Shown here one piece after another: positions 1 to 8,510 of a stretch of 64,000 nt of DNA. Made by a program: the position numbers and the translations under genes. The notes under the pieces were generated by a model, which worked only from the letters and a program-made list of their open reading frames with translations, ran no database searches and was not told the origin of the DNA. Location of the stretch: assembly GCF_003054445.1 (NCBI RefSeq), contig NC_042509.1, forward strand, positions 496,001 through 560,000. Direction: 5' to 3'. Positions within the stretch are counted from its first letter, which is position 1, and each line of letters begins with the position of its first letter. This DNA comes from Pichia kudriavzevii. Taxonomy: Eukaryota > Ascomycota > Pichiomycetes > Pichiales > Pichiaceae.

Positions 1-2428
1 AATGACCAGCAGAGTTACCGTCATGAGCGTTACCAATAATTTCCTGAACCAACTTAGACTTAGGGGAGACTACTATTCTTCGATCATTTCCTCCTTTAAC
101 CACTGAGAAATATAGTAAATTATCCTCAATTGAATAATGTTTGATGTGGTTATGGATTGACTTCGGGATCGGCAAATTCTCTTTCAATATGTCGTATATC
201 TCCTTAATTTCATTGTCTTCATCGTACGACTTAATGATCCGTTCTAGCAGTTCCTGATTTGGTGTTAACACCGATTCTATTGTGTTGATACCAACTTCTT
301 TCTCCTCGTAGGGGTACCTAGACAAAGCGTCTGCTACTGAATTAGTAGGACCTTTCACGTACTGAATGGTGAAATCGTAATCAGCTAAATAATCTAACCA
401 TCTGGCCACTCTATGGCTATCTATTGCATTCTGTCGCTTTAAATAGACCAACGATCTGTGATCTGTTTTCAATACAAAGTGCCGATTTAATAAATAGTAA
501 CGCCAGTTCTTTAATGCTTCGACAACAGCGAGAAATTCACGGTCATATATTGAATAATTTAATTCTGAACCTATTAATTTCCTGGAGCCATAGGCTATTA
601 CACCACGTAATTTTCCATCTGGGTCAAGCTGTTCTAACACGTAACCTAACGCAGTACCGCAAGCATCTGTGTGCACCACAAATGTATAACCATCTTCCCA
701 AATAGGATGTACTAAAATTGGGGCATTAATCAACTTTCCTTTCAGCTCTTCGAATGCTTTATCTTGAGGTTCTTTCCAAACACATTTCTTATTTGCGAAT
801 TCCATTATAGGAGATGCAATCTTAGAATAATCTTTGATAAATCTTCGATAATAACCAGCTAATCCTAGGAATGATTGAGCGTCTTTGGCGTTTTTCGGAA
901 TTGGCCAACTCTTGATTTTGTCTATCTTAGCAGGGTCAGTCTGGATACCTCTGCTTGAAATGAGATGTCCTAAGAAACCTAAGGTTTTGAAGTAAAATGA
1001 GCATTTCTTTTTCTTCGCAATCAGCTTATTTCTCCTGAGCAATTCCAATATTTTTTCAATGTGACTGTAGTGTTCTTCGACAGTCTTTGAGTAAATTATA
1101 ATATCATCCAGGTACACCTGAACAAATTGGTTCAAATAAGGTGCTAGAATCCTATTCATCATTCTTTGGAAAGTACTAGGGGCGTTGGTTAAACCGAAAG
1201 GCATCACAACCCACTCGTAGTGACCGTAATCTGTGGAAAATGCTGTTTTTTCCATATCATCTTCTGCGATTCTGACCTGAAAGTACCCTGACATCAAATC
1301 CAACTTGGAAAATACTGAAGCTCCTCCAAAACATGTGATTAATTCATCGATTCGTGGTATTGGGAACTTGTCTTTTACCGTATTGTTGTTTAATAACCTA
1401 TAATCGACACACATTCTCATACTACCATCTTTCTTCTTGACAAATAATACAGGACTATTGAAAGGACTGGAGCTAGGCTTGATAAAACCTTGTTTTAGCA
1501 GTTCATCAACCTGTTTATTCAGCTCTTGTTTCTCTGAATAACTTAATTTGTACTGGCGTCTGTATGTACTCCTGGTAGGTTCAATGAGTATAATTCTGTG
1601 AGTCAAATCCCTTTGGGGAGGTAAACTGGTGGGTTGGTCATTGGTCACCACATCTCTAAATTCTTCATGAATTTTCTTTCTAATTCCATCAACACCATCG
1701 TAAGGTTCTTCTAAAACATTATTGTTTTCTTTTTCTTCAACTGACTGCACAAACAGTAATAATGGATAATTATCAACATTCTTTAAATTTCTTCTAACTG
1801 CACGCATGGAGTTAATACCTATAAGTTCATTTTCTTGTGTTTCTTCTAAGTCGTTTTCGTCGCTTGACTCTATTTGTTCTTCGATATCTGGGATTTCAGG
1901 AGTTTCCGTTTCCTTTTCGATATTTTCCCAGTCAACTTTATTTCCATGATCTTTAACAAATGGGAAACCTAATATCATTTTATGGTTGATATTCTCTAAG
2001 ACTAAGAATCTAATATTCTCATTTTGCCATTCGTCTCTTAGCTTAAATTGTAATTCTAAGGTTAATTCTCCTTTAACGCTGATCGTTTTCTTATTAGCGG
2101 CGACAACATCTTCAAATTCTGTAGGCTCTAAATAATTTTCTAATTGATGTGATTTAACAAATTCGTAATCCAAAAAGTTTCTTGACGCACCGCTGTCAAC
2201 TAAAGCAACACATTCCTTAAATAATTCATTTTTAACTTTCAAAAGCGGAAGTTCTTTCCTATCCATGTAAACGTTCGAAACACTTAAATTTTCTATATCC
2301 TTGTTATCTAGTATATACTTGTCAAACTTAGTAGAGTGTTGAATCTCGTTCTTTAATTGCAGATTTGCATTTTCTATTGTAGGTGGGTTTATAGCAATAT
2401 CGGAACCAACCACCTTTTGGTTCCTAAC
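1..2428 (-). CDS. Pol of the gypsy element (partial; PR-RT-RH-start of INT)
   Basis: Pol reads in a different frame from gag (a -1 relation), as is common where this family uses frameshifting to make Gag-Pol. Visible landmarks are protease VDSGAS near 2197, the reverse transcriptase active site YLDD near 1108, and RNase H LKTDHRSL near 463. At the very edge is AHDGNSAGH, the start of the integrase HHCC zinc finger. The N-terminal limit of Pol, near the end of gag, is approximate. The left end is set by the window. Confidence 0.85.
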
Positions 2429-3177
2429 TAATTTAAATTTTCTCTGTCTTGTTTTCTACCAGCGTAACCACCATTATAGTTTCTGTTGTAATTCTTGTTT
2501 CTTTTATAACTGTCAAAATTCCGACCACGATAATTTTTATTTTTAATGGAGTCTATTTCCATTGGTTCACCTCTCCATCTATCTTGATGCGAGAATCTAA
2601 AGTCTCTAGCTCTGGGTGCTGAGTCCTTCTCAAAGTCTCTTGCTAAAAATTTGGCTTCAGCAAGCGAGTTTGGTCTATGTTGGAATACGCGTCCTCTAAT
2701 TTCTGCACGTAATCCTTGCACAAACCTATCTCTGGTGGCCCATTCGTTTTCATACTCACCTGGGAGTAAGGTCCGGTACCCTTCAAATTCCTGGATAAAT
2801 TGTTCCACGGAATTTTTACCTTGGTGACAGCCATTGTATTTTGCTGCCACTTGTCTCAACTCAAATTCGTCTGTTGGACAGAATTCGAGTGTAAACTCTT
2901 CGACAAATTGATGCCATAAAGGTAATTCGGAGTTTCCATACCTGTTAGTGAACCAGGCGAGAGCGGATCCATCGAGGTTGAGCATTGCGGTTGCTACCTT
3001 AAATAATTCTGAGACATCCTTTCCCATACTTTCTTGTAGTTTAAAGGCCATGTCAAGTTTGAACAGAAATTGTTGGGCTAAACGAACAGAGTTCTTTTCG
3101 TTACCCTTGAATACCATGTTTAAGTTAACTTGCGACGGGTTAGAACCTGCATGCATCGCGTTAACTTCTGAATTCAT
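2428..3177 (-). CDS. Gag of the gypsy element
   Basis: This 249-residue retrotransposon Gag has a typical capsid core at about residues 50-160, with the retrotrans_gag-like stretches ALAWFTNR, LWHQFVEEFTLEF and NSVEQFIQEFEGY. It ends in a basic, Asn/Arg/Tyr/Gly-rich tail in place of a CCHC zinc knuckle. The tail probably binds nucleic acid. The start is an ATG 46 bp after the primer-binding site. As an element part it is treated as a fossil here. Confidence 0.85.
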   Translation of the reverse strand: MNSEVNAMHAGSNPSQVNLNMVFKGNEKNSVRLAQQFLFKLDMAFKLQESMGKDVSELFKVATAMLNLDGSALAWFTNRYGNSELPLWHQFVEEFTLEFCPTDEFELRQVAAKYNGCHQGKNSVEQFIQEFEGYRTLLPGEYENEWATRDRFVQGLRAEIRGRVFQHRPNSLAEAKFLARDFEKDSAPRARDFRFSHQDRWRGEPMEIDSIKNKNYRGRNFDSYKRNKNYNRNYNGGYAGRKQDRENLN

Positions 3178-3208
3178 GTTGTTTAATTTCTTTGTTGAAC
3201 TTTTCTAA

Positions 3209-3224
3209 CTAGCCGGTGCTACCA
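3209..3224 (-). other. Probable tRNA primer-binding site
   Basis: In element orientation the sequence reads TGGTAGCACCGGCTAG, just after the LTR end. It starts with TGG, the complement of the CCA tail of a tRNA. It resembles the initiator-Met tRNA 3' end that primes Ty1 and Ty3 (TGGTAGCGCC in Saccharomyces). The primer tRNA of this species was not checked. Confidence 0.55.
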
Positions 3225-3232
3225 ATTGAAAG

Positions 3233-3490
3233 TGTTGCTGGTGGTGCGTACTTTAGAATCTGATTATTGCTTTTTTATATCTTATATATTTTTATACGTT
3301 AATTCTCTGAGAACATATATGGAATGTCCTCTGTTTAAATAGTAATTCTTTAATTTAAAAATAGCATTTTGAGGGATTTAATTATCTTCTAGAACTTCTG
3401 TTTAACCTTCTACAATCTTCTTCAACCTTCTATATGATTACCCGATGAGGAAATAGAGAGATAGTCCTTTGTCTGATCTCTTACAAGACA
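3233..3490 (-). repeat. Probable 5' LTR of the gypsy element
   Basis: In element orientation this stretch starts TGTCTTGTAAG (3490 leftward) and ends CCAGCAACA (3233), an imperfect TG...CA pair of ends. It is AT-rich, with TATA-like runs near 3275-3300. The inner end is fixed by the primer-binding site, which begins 9 bp away. The outer end is an estimate, because no second LTR or target-site duplication is in the window to compare with. Confidence 0.6.
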
Positions 3491-3496
3491 TCAAAT

Positions 3497-3582
3497 CCCT
3501 CTTTAGCTCAGTTGGAAGAGCGCGAGACTGTAATGGTTTACAAGACATCTTGAGGTCTCTGGTTCGATCCCGGAAGGAGGGA
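3497..3582 (+). tRNA. tRNA-Tyr (GTA) with a 13-nt intron
   Basis: The full cloverleaf folds. The acceptor is CCCTCTT/AGGAGGG with A73, giving the C1-G72 pair and A73 typical of eukaryotic tRNA-Tyr. The D stem is GCTC/GAGC, the anticodon stem CGAGA/TCTTG and the T stem TCTGG/CCGGA around TTCGATC (B box). The anticodon GTA is at 3530-3532. The canonical intron position between 37 and 38 gives an intron at 3534-3546. The next tRNA begins 12 bp downstream with no T-run between. Confidence 0.95.
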
Positions 3583-3594
3583 GTGTTCATTTGC

Positions 3595-3666
3595 GGGTTA
3601 ATGGTCTAGTGGTATGATTCTCGCTTTGGGTGCGAGAGGCCCTGGGTTCAATTCCCAGTTGACCCC
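3595..3666 (+). tRNA. tRNA-Pro (TGG)
   Basis: The 72-nt gene closely matches yeast tRNA-Pro. The acceptor is GGGTTAA/TTGACCC, the D arm contains TGGTCTAGTGGTATGA (A box), and the anticodon arm is CTCGC-TTTGGGT-GCGAG with anticodon TGG at 3627-3629. The T arm contains GGTTCAATTCC (B box). No intron is present. A T8 run at 3685-3692 is the likely Pol III terminator. Confidence 0.96.
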
Positions 3667-3997
3667 TAAAATGAATACACTTAATTTTTTTTCTTATTCT
3701 TTTTTATCGCCTATTTAGAAATAATAGAGGATGAGTTTGTTTTTGAGTTTGGTGTACTAAGTGTTAGACATTCGTTTTCAATTCTTGTTTCTGGTCAAAC
3801 TATTCCACACTTTTTGGATACCCAAGGACTGGAAATTGACAGCCACCTTTGTTAACATAGTGAGCCCTAATCGTATTTGTGTTGTTTCCTGTCGAAGAAA
3901 TTATTGAAGTTTTGAAGTCTGAATACCAACTCTGTTCTGAAGCATTAATTCAAGGGCCATTGAAGCTTTCCCTCTCAATAATATCACATTTTATAGA
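3667..3997. other. Intergenic, tRNA-Pro to PAN3
   Basis: This AT-rich spacer carries the tRNA terminator at its left end and the presumed PAN3 promoter and 5' leader. I see no open reading frame or recognisable element apart from the T-run. Confidence 0.5.
3685..3692 (+). terminator. Pol III T-run terminator after tRNA-Pro
   Basis: This run of eight T lies 18 bp past the end of tRNA-Pro. It is the first T-run of four or more after the start of tRNA-Tyr, so it may end transcripts of both tRNAs. Confidence 0.75.
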
Positions 3998-6106
3998 ATG
4001 AGCTCGACACCATACGATTGGGCTAAAAATATACCATGCAGGAACATTCAAATACATGGTTTCTGTAAATTTGAGCATAAAGGCTGCTCTTATAATCACG
4101 ACTTAGCTTCAAAAGAGTCATCCATCGAAGCACCGCCATCTGCGTCCACCAGTGAATCAATGAGTGATAATCATAAATCTAAGGGCTTGAATGGTCCAAA
4201 ATTAAACACTAGCATTACCTCATCAAATAATACTTTTGCAGAACAAAATTCCATATCTTCACCAGTAACTTCTGCACAACATTTCAAACCCACTCTTTTA
4301 AAGCAAAGTAGCTCTTTTTCCAACGAAATAGGGCCAAACGGTGTATCCTCATCAGCTAGGAAGTTTAATGTTGCTTCTCCAGCATTCACTCCGATTTCGG
4401 CAAATAAGTTTTCGGCAATGTCACCATCACTGGATACGATACCTACTTTCACCCCATCAAACATTCCGGTTCCTAATTATGATCAGACACACCCTCAACA
4501 AGAAGAGCCTAGCGCGGTTGCATCTACACTAAGATCACCCACCAATGACTTGAATGTTTCTAGTGGAAAACCCCATACATCAAATGAATCTCCCTTAAAT
4601 GATATGAACTCGTTGAAGTCGTCGATTTCAACAGCAACTTCTTTTAATCCAGTCACTGCACCGATTTTTACTCCAGATTCAAATCTGCCTTCCAATCCAA
4701 CTACAGATGCACACTTTCACTCTCAACCTCTTGGTGAGCAGTTGTTTTATCAAAACACCAACCCTTATCCAGTAAATTTCCTTCTTTACGCCCCACCCCC
4801 TCCTCCACACATCGAATTGAATAAACGATCTAATGAAAGAACAGTTAATGATTTATTTATTGATAATAAGTTACGAGAATACTTGCAAATGAAAAACGAA
4901 GAAAGTCTCAAGTCTATTTCACATACAGAATTAGATTTACCCAGGAACGTAGGTGTTTATCATTCTTTATATCCGATTGACAAAAATTTTGACTACAGCA
5001 CAAAATCATTTGGCTATACATCAATTGTTTACAAATGTATGTCGAATACTGACGGCAGGCTTTATGCTATGAGAAGATTACAAAATGTTCCGATTAGTTC
5101 GGCTTCGGTTTTAAACTCAGTAAAGAAATGGAAAAAACTCAATTGTTCTAATGTTGTCAAGATTCATGAAGTTTTCACATCCAGAGCTTTTAATGACAAC
5201 TCTCTAGTTCTAATTTATGACTATTATCCAATGTCTCTCAATTTGATGGAAAACCACTTTATGTCTTTACCTGGAAAGAACCCGGAATTGATTACCGAGG
5301 ATTGTTTGTGGAACTACACCATTCAATTGTTGAATGCTATAACAGAGGCAAGTAAACTATCCTTGACAATTGGTGAACTTAATCCATCCAAAATTATCAT
5401 CACAAACAAAGGTAGAATTAGGCTCTCTGCGGTTGCCATAAAAGATATTATAAAGGACGTAAAGAATAGTTTGAATAATACAGGTGCAGTTGCTAAAAAA
5501 GAAGAGCCGCCTGAAAGCTCCGACTTATTAGAACTTGGTAAGTTGATCTTTTTTTTGGCCAAATCTACCACTCTCATTCAGGAACCATCAGATGACCCTG
5601 CTAAGATTGTTGCTCAATTAAAGTATTCTAGTGCTTTTAAGGATGCACTCCTCTATTTGCTGAGTGGAAGTCCGACAATTGAAGAGTTCCAAAGGTTAGT
5701 TGCACCTATGATTCTTAAATTAGCAGATGGTTTACAGAATAGTTGCGATGCTATGGAGTCTACTTTAATGGGAGAGCTTGAAAACGCAAGATTGGTGAGG
5801 CTATTTGCCAAACTCGACTTTATTAGCGAGAGACCTGAAATGGTTAAGGATGGTTCATGGTCTGAGACAGGAGAAAGGTATCCTATCAAGCTTTTCAAAG
5901 ATTATGTTTTTCACCAAGTTGACGATAATGGTAATCCAGTAGTCGATTTGACTCATGTTATCAATTGTTTGAACAAACTTGATGCTGGGGTTGATGAAAA
6001 CCTTCTTCTAGTTAGTCCAGATGAAATGACTTGTCTAATCATGAGTTATAAGGAGTTGAAAGAATTGATCAACAAAACTTTCCTAACTTTATTGGGCAAG
6101 GAATAA
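3998..6106 (+). CDS. PAN3: PAN2-PAN3 deadenylase regulatory subunit
   Basis: Pan3 dimerises, binds RNA and Pab1, and recruits the Pan2 nuclease that starts shortening mRNA poly(A) tails in the cytoplasm. The 702-residue protein shows the family order. First is an N-terminal CCCH zinc finger (C14, C23, C30, H34). A long Ser/Thr/Asn/Pro-rich linker follows, then a degenerate kinase fold from about residue 320 to 560 without a usable catalytic loop. A C-terminal coiled-coil and knob region ends in the conserved MTCLIMSYKELKELI stretch. The linker has a good PAM2 match for binding Pab1, KFNVASPAFTP at residues 122-132, and a second FTP-type motif near residue 215. Length fits the family. It starts at the first ATG. 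Confidence 0.93.
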   Translation: MSSTPYDWAKNIPCRNIQIHGFCKFEHKGCSYNHDLASKESSIEAPPSASTSESMSDNHKSKGLNGPKLNTSITSSNNTFAEQNSISSPVTSAQHFKPTLLKQSSSFSNEIGPNGVSSSARKFNVASPAFTPISANKFSAMSPSLDTIPTFTPSNIPVPNYDQTHPQQEEPSAVASTLRSPTNDLNVSSGKPHTSNESPLNDMNSLKSSISTATSFNPVTAPIFTPDSNLPSNPTTDAHFHSQPLGEQLFYQNTNPYPVNFLLYAPPPPPHIELNKRSNERTVNDLFIDNKLREYLQMKNEESLKSISHTELDLPRNVGVYHSLYPIDKNFDYSTKSFGYTSIVYKCMSNTDGRLYAMRRLQNVPISSASVLNSVKKWKKLNCSNVVKIHEVFTSRAFNDNSLVLIYDYYPMSLNLMENHFMSLPGKNPELITEDCLWNYTIQLLNAITEASKLSLTIGELNPSKIIITNKGRIRLSAVAIKDIIKDVKNSLNNTGAVAKKEEPPESSDLLELGKLIFFLAKSTTLIQEPSDDPAKIVAQLKYSSAFKDALLYLLSGSPTIEEFQRLVAPMILKLADGLQNSCDAMESTLMGELENARLVRLFAKLDFISERPEMVKDGSWSETGERYPIKLFKDYVFHQVDDNGNPVVDLTHVINCLNKLDAGVDENLLLVSPDEMTCLIMSYKELKELINKTFLTLLGKE

Positions 6107-6517
6107 TATTAATATATGAGGAGACACTTATGTATATTACATATTACTGTACTTTATTTTGAATGAATGATTTCAAAAAAAAAAAAAGCCTAAAATGTAT
6201 AAAATGTGCAAAAAAACAATAAAAATCCTAGTAAACTAACACCAGTAGGTACGAAGCAGAAAGAAGGACAACGGGGCATCCATTTGATTTGGAAATATCT
6301 ACAAAGTATAGATAAGGGGCTTTTTGACATTTCTGTCTTTTTTTTTCTTGATAGAAAACTCTATTAGTTCAAAAACCTTTGCTAATTAACTGACCATTAA
6401 TAGGGTTTACGTATAAGACAAATAAGTCTTGTTTACTTTACAAAAAAAGTTGTGACATAACTGTTTTTTTTGGTTCAAAAATTTCAAAAACTTCTTGAAT
6501 CATTTCTGCAAAAAACT
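6107..6517. other. Intergenic, PAN3 to unrecognised gene
   Basis: This AT-rich spacer has an A-run at about 6175-6187 and several short T-runs. The frame of the next gene stays open upstream of its first ATG back to a TTG at 6470. I see no RNA gene or repeat. Confidence 0.4.
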
Positions 6518-8116
6518 ATGCTGACAACAAAAACAAGTCATTCCAGAAAAAAATGTCATATTCAAAATAAGTTGAGAAGATTTGGTATAAAGCTGAACAG
6601 ATGGTGGATATATTATTGGTACACAGGTAATCCAGAGGATGATCCTACATTGCTCACATCTAGACCTAGAAATACTCCATTGATATCATTAAGAAATGAT
6701 GAGTATTGCAGATATATATCTCAAAATGTGTTTGTACAAGTAAGAGGGAATAATTTTTGGAAGAGCCCTAGCAACTTTAATATTGGTGGAGTAAGAAATC
6801 CTTTACAACAGATAAATGTTGGGGTCCCCATTCTATCTCCAAAGAGACACAGCAAAAGAAAACAAAACCTTCATATTATAAGGAACCCAGAAATTTACCA
6901 AGATGAAGATAAGGAAAACATAGCAGTTAAATGTATACTGATCCCTGAAGAACCTACAGAACGGTACAAAGAGGAAATAAATATAGTTGATACAGAAGAA
7001 ACAAATTCCCTAGATTCTTTTGAGAGAATTCTTAGAGGAAGTATTGATAGCACTTATGGAAAACTATTTTCGTTGCATTTTTGTAAACCAATTGTAGGAA
7101 AAGAACGGAAGAAACCTTTTTGTGAAGAGAGTTACACCAGTGAAAAAAGAGTCCAGAGCAATTTGTTGCCTTTGATTATATCTGAGCCTAGTGACGGTGT
7201 GAATGATCCGACATCAGGGAAAACAATTGATAATATGATACTTCAGAAATGGGATCGACATATAATCCAGCAAACAGAGGCTGTAGTTTTTGGATTTGAT
7301 GAGGATCAAATCGATATGCAGGGGGGACTAAAAGTTCAAAAAAGTAGTGATGGGGTTGCTAATAACAATCCCAAATTAGAAGAAGGGGGTGACCTAGGTA
7401 ATCTACTACCATTGGAAGTTAACTCTATTCTCTCAGAAGATGAAATTGCTTTAATTCCTTTAATTCAGAAGGCAGAGTTTTTTACAAAGGACACCACTTT
7501 AAGAGACAATCACACTCAACCTTTATTAACTGTTCGGTGTAGTTTTGAAAGTTGTGATGAAATAAAAGAATACCAAGCAAAACACGGTGTAGGGAAATAC
7601 ATCGTGGAAACAACAAACTCTATTCCCATGAAGAAGAGAGCAGATAAATCTTTTTACCGAAATGCTATTTTTAAGATACCCTATTCAAAATCTAAAGAAA
7701 GTGATGAGATCACTCTTGGTTTTCAATTATTAGGAAAAATCAGACACTGTTTTCATCAAATTTTAGGGGGACGAGGTACAGTAAAAGTCACAAAAATAGA
7801 ACAGCATAATGAAGAACAAAAAATCAAGAATGGACATGTTTCGCATTTACATCAGTGGGAGTCATGTCATGATGTTGGTGCACACAAGTACAATGACTCA
7901 GAATCAAGCGTCTTTGGAGCAGGAGCAGGAGCAGGAACAGTAGCAGGAGCAAAAGGAGAAAATATGGTTACTAACAAGTCACCTGACCCAGGCCTAATAT
8001 ATAAAACTGAGAGCTTGTTCTTTGGAGATTACAATATTGACTTTTTTTGTAAAGAAAATGGAGACAATCTCACACAGAGGTTTGCTTGTATCCAAAACAT
8101 AACATCTCAGAAGTGA
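6518..8116 (+). CDS. Unrecognised 532-residue protein
   Basis: I do not recognise this protein. The long uninterrupted frame between two well-known genes supports a real gene. It starts at ATG 6518. An in-frame TTG 16 codons upstream is not used as the start here. Residues 1-40 are strongly basic (SRKK, KLRR) and run into a Trp/Tyr cluster (RWWIYYWYTG). A basic KRHSKRKQ patch that could be a nuclear localisation signal lies near residue 110. Just after it, DEDKENIA contains a KEN tripeptide like an APC/C degron. The middle is acidic and low in complexity. Near residue 465 a short Gly-Ala repeat (GAGAGAGTVAGAKG) appears, encoded by GGAGCA-type repeats. No membrane segment is evident. Function is unknown; a fast-evolving regulatory or nuclear protein would fit, but this is inference. 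Confidence 0.7.
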   Translation: MLTTKTSHSRKKCHIQNKLRRFGIKLNRWWIYYWYTGNPEDDPTLLTSRPRNTPLISLRNDEYCRYISQNVFVQVRGNNFWKSPSNFNIGGVRNPLQQINVGVPILSPKRHSKRKQNLHIIRNPEIYQDEDKENIAVKCILIPEEPTERYKEEINIVDTEETNSLDSFERILRGSIDSTYGKLFSLHFCKPIVGKERKKPFCEESYTSEKRVQSNLLPLIISEPSDGVNDPTSGKTIDNMILQKWDRHIIQQTEAVVFGFDEDQIDMQGGLKVQKSSDGVANNNPKLEEGGDLGNLLPLEVNSILSEDEIALIPLIQKAEFFTKDTTLRDNHTQPLLTVRCSFESCDEIKEYQAKHGVGKYIVETTNSIPMKKRADKSFYRNAIFKIPYSKSKESDEITLGFQLLGKIRHCFHQILGGRGTVKVTKIEQHNEEQKIKNGHVSHLHQWESCHDVGAHKYNDSESSVFGAGAGAGTVAGAKGENMVTNKSPDPGLIYKTESLFFGDYNIDFFCKENGDNLTQRFACIQNITSQK

Positions 8117-8510
8117 TGAGCTTGGAAAAGTCTTAAAAATACATAGTAAACCGACAGATGGGGCTGTGCCGCAGCTGAAACATGATCTGAAACACAACAT
8201 GAAACATAGCATATATGCGGTAGCGGTCTGTTTCATTTTTCCCCTCCAGTAATTCCTCCAGCAGTTAGTATTTCGTATAGTATATACAGTTTTTTTTAGA
8301 GTTCAGCAGAATGCCAAAATTTGTAGAACTTTTTGTGGGACATTACTTTCGCAAGAGCCCATCTACCCTTAAAACATAACTACTTATTGGAGTTACACCA
8401 GCAAGAGGTTTTGAGGAATTTAAGAGCAACCAAACTTACAGCTAAACAGGGTGAATTTCTAGAATTTTGTTTAAATAAATATTGTCTCAAAACATAGAAA
8501 TCATCAAACC
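8117..8510. other. Intergenic, upstream of GPA1
   Basis: This spacer holds the 3' flank of the unrecognised gene and the GPA1 promoter and leader. Near 8160-8215 the composition is less AT-rich, with several short repeats of a GAAACA motif. I see no gene. Confidence 0.4.

Larger units (their letters stand above)
1..3490 (-). mobile_element. Ty3/gypsy LTR retrotransposon, 5' part, cut by window edge
   Basis: The element reads right to left: LTR (about 3233-3490), primer-binding site, gag (2428-3177), then pol running off position 1. The pol order is protease, reverse transcriptase, RNase H and the start of integrase, which is the Ty3/gypsy (Metaviridae) order. The visible part looks whole, and gag and the visible pol domains keep open frames, so a young insertion is likely. 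The other LTR and most of integrase lie outside the window, so age cannot be judged from LTR divergence. The outer end lies 6 bp from tRNA-Tyr, in line with the known preference of Ty3 for RNA polymerase III start sites. Confidence 0.9.
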
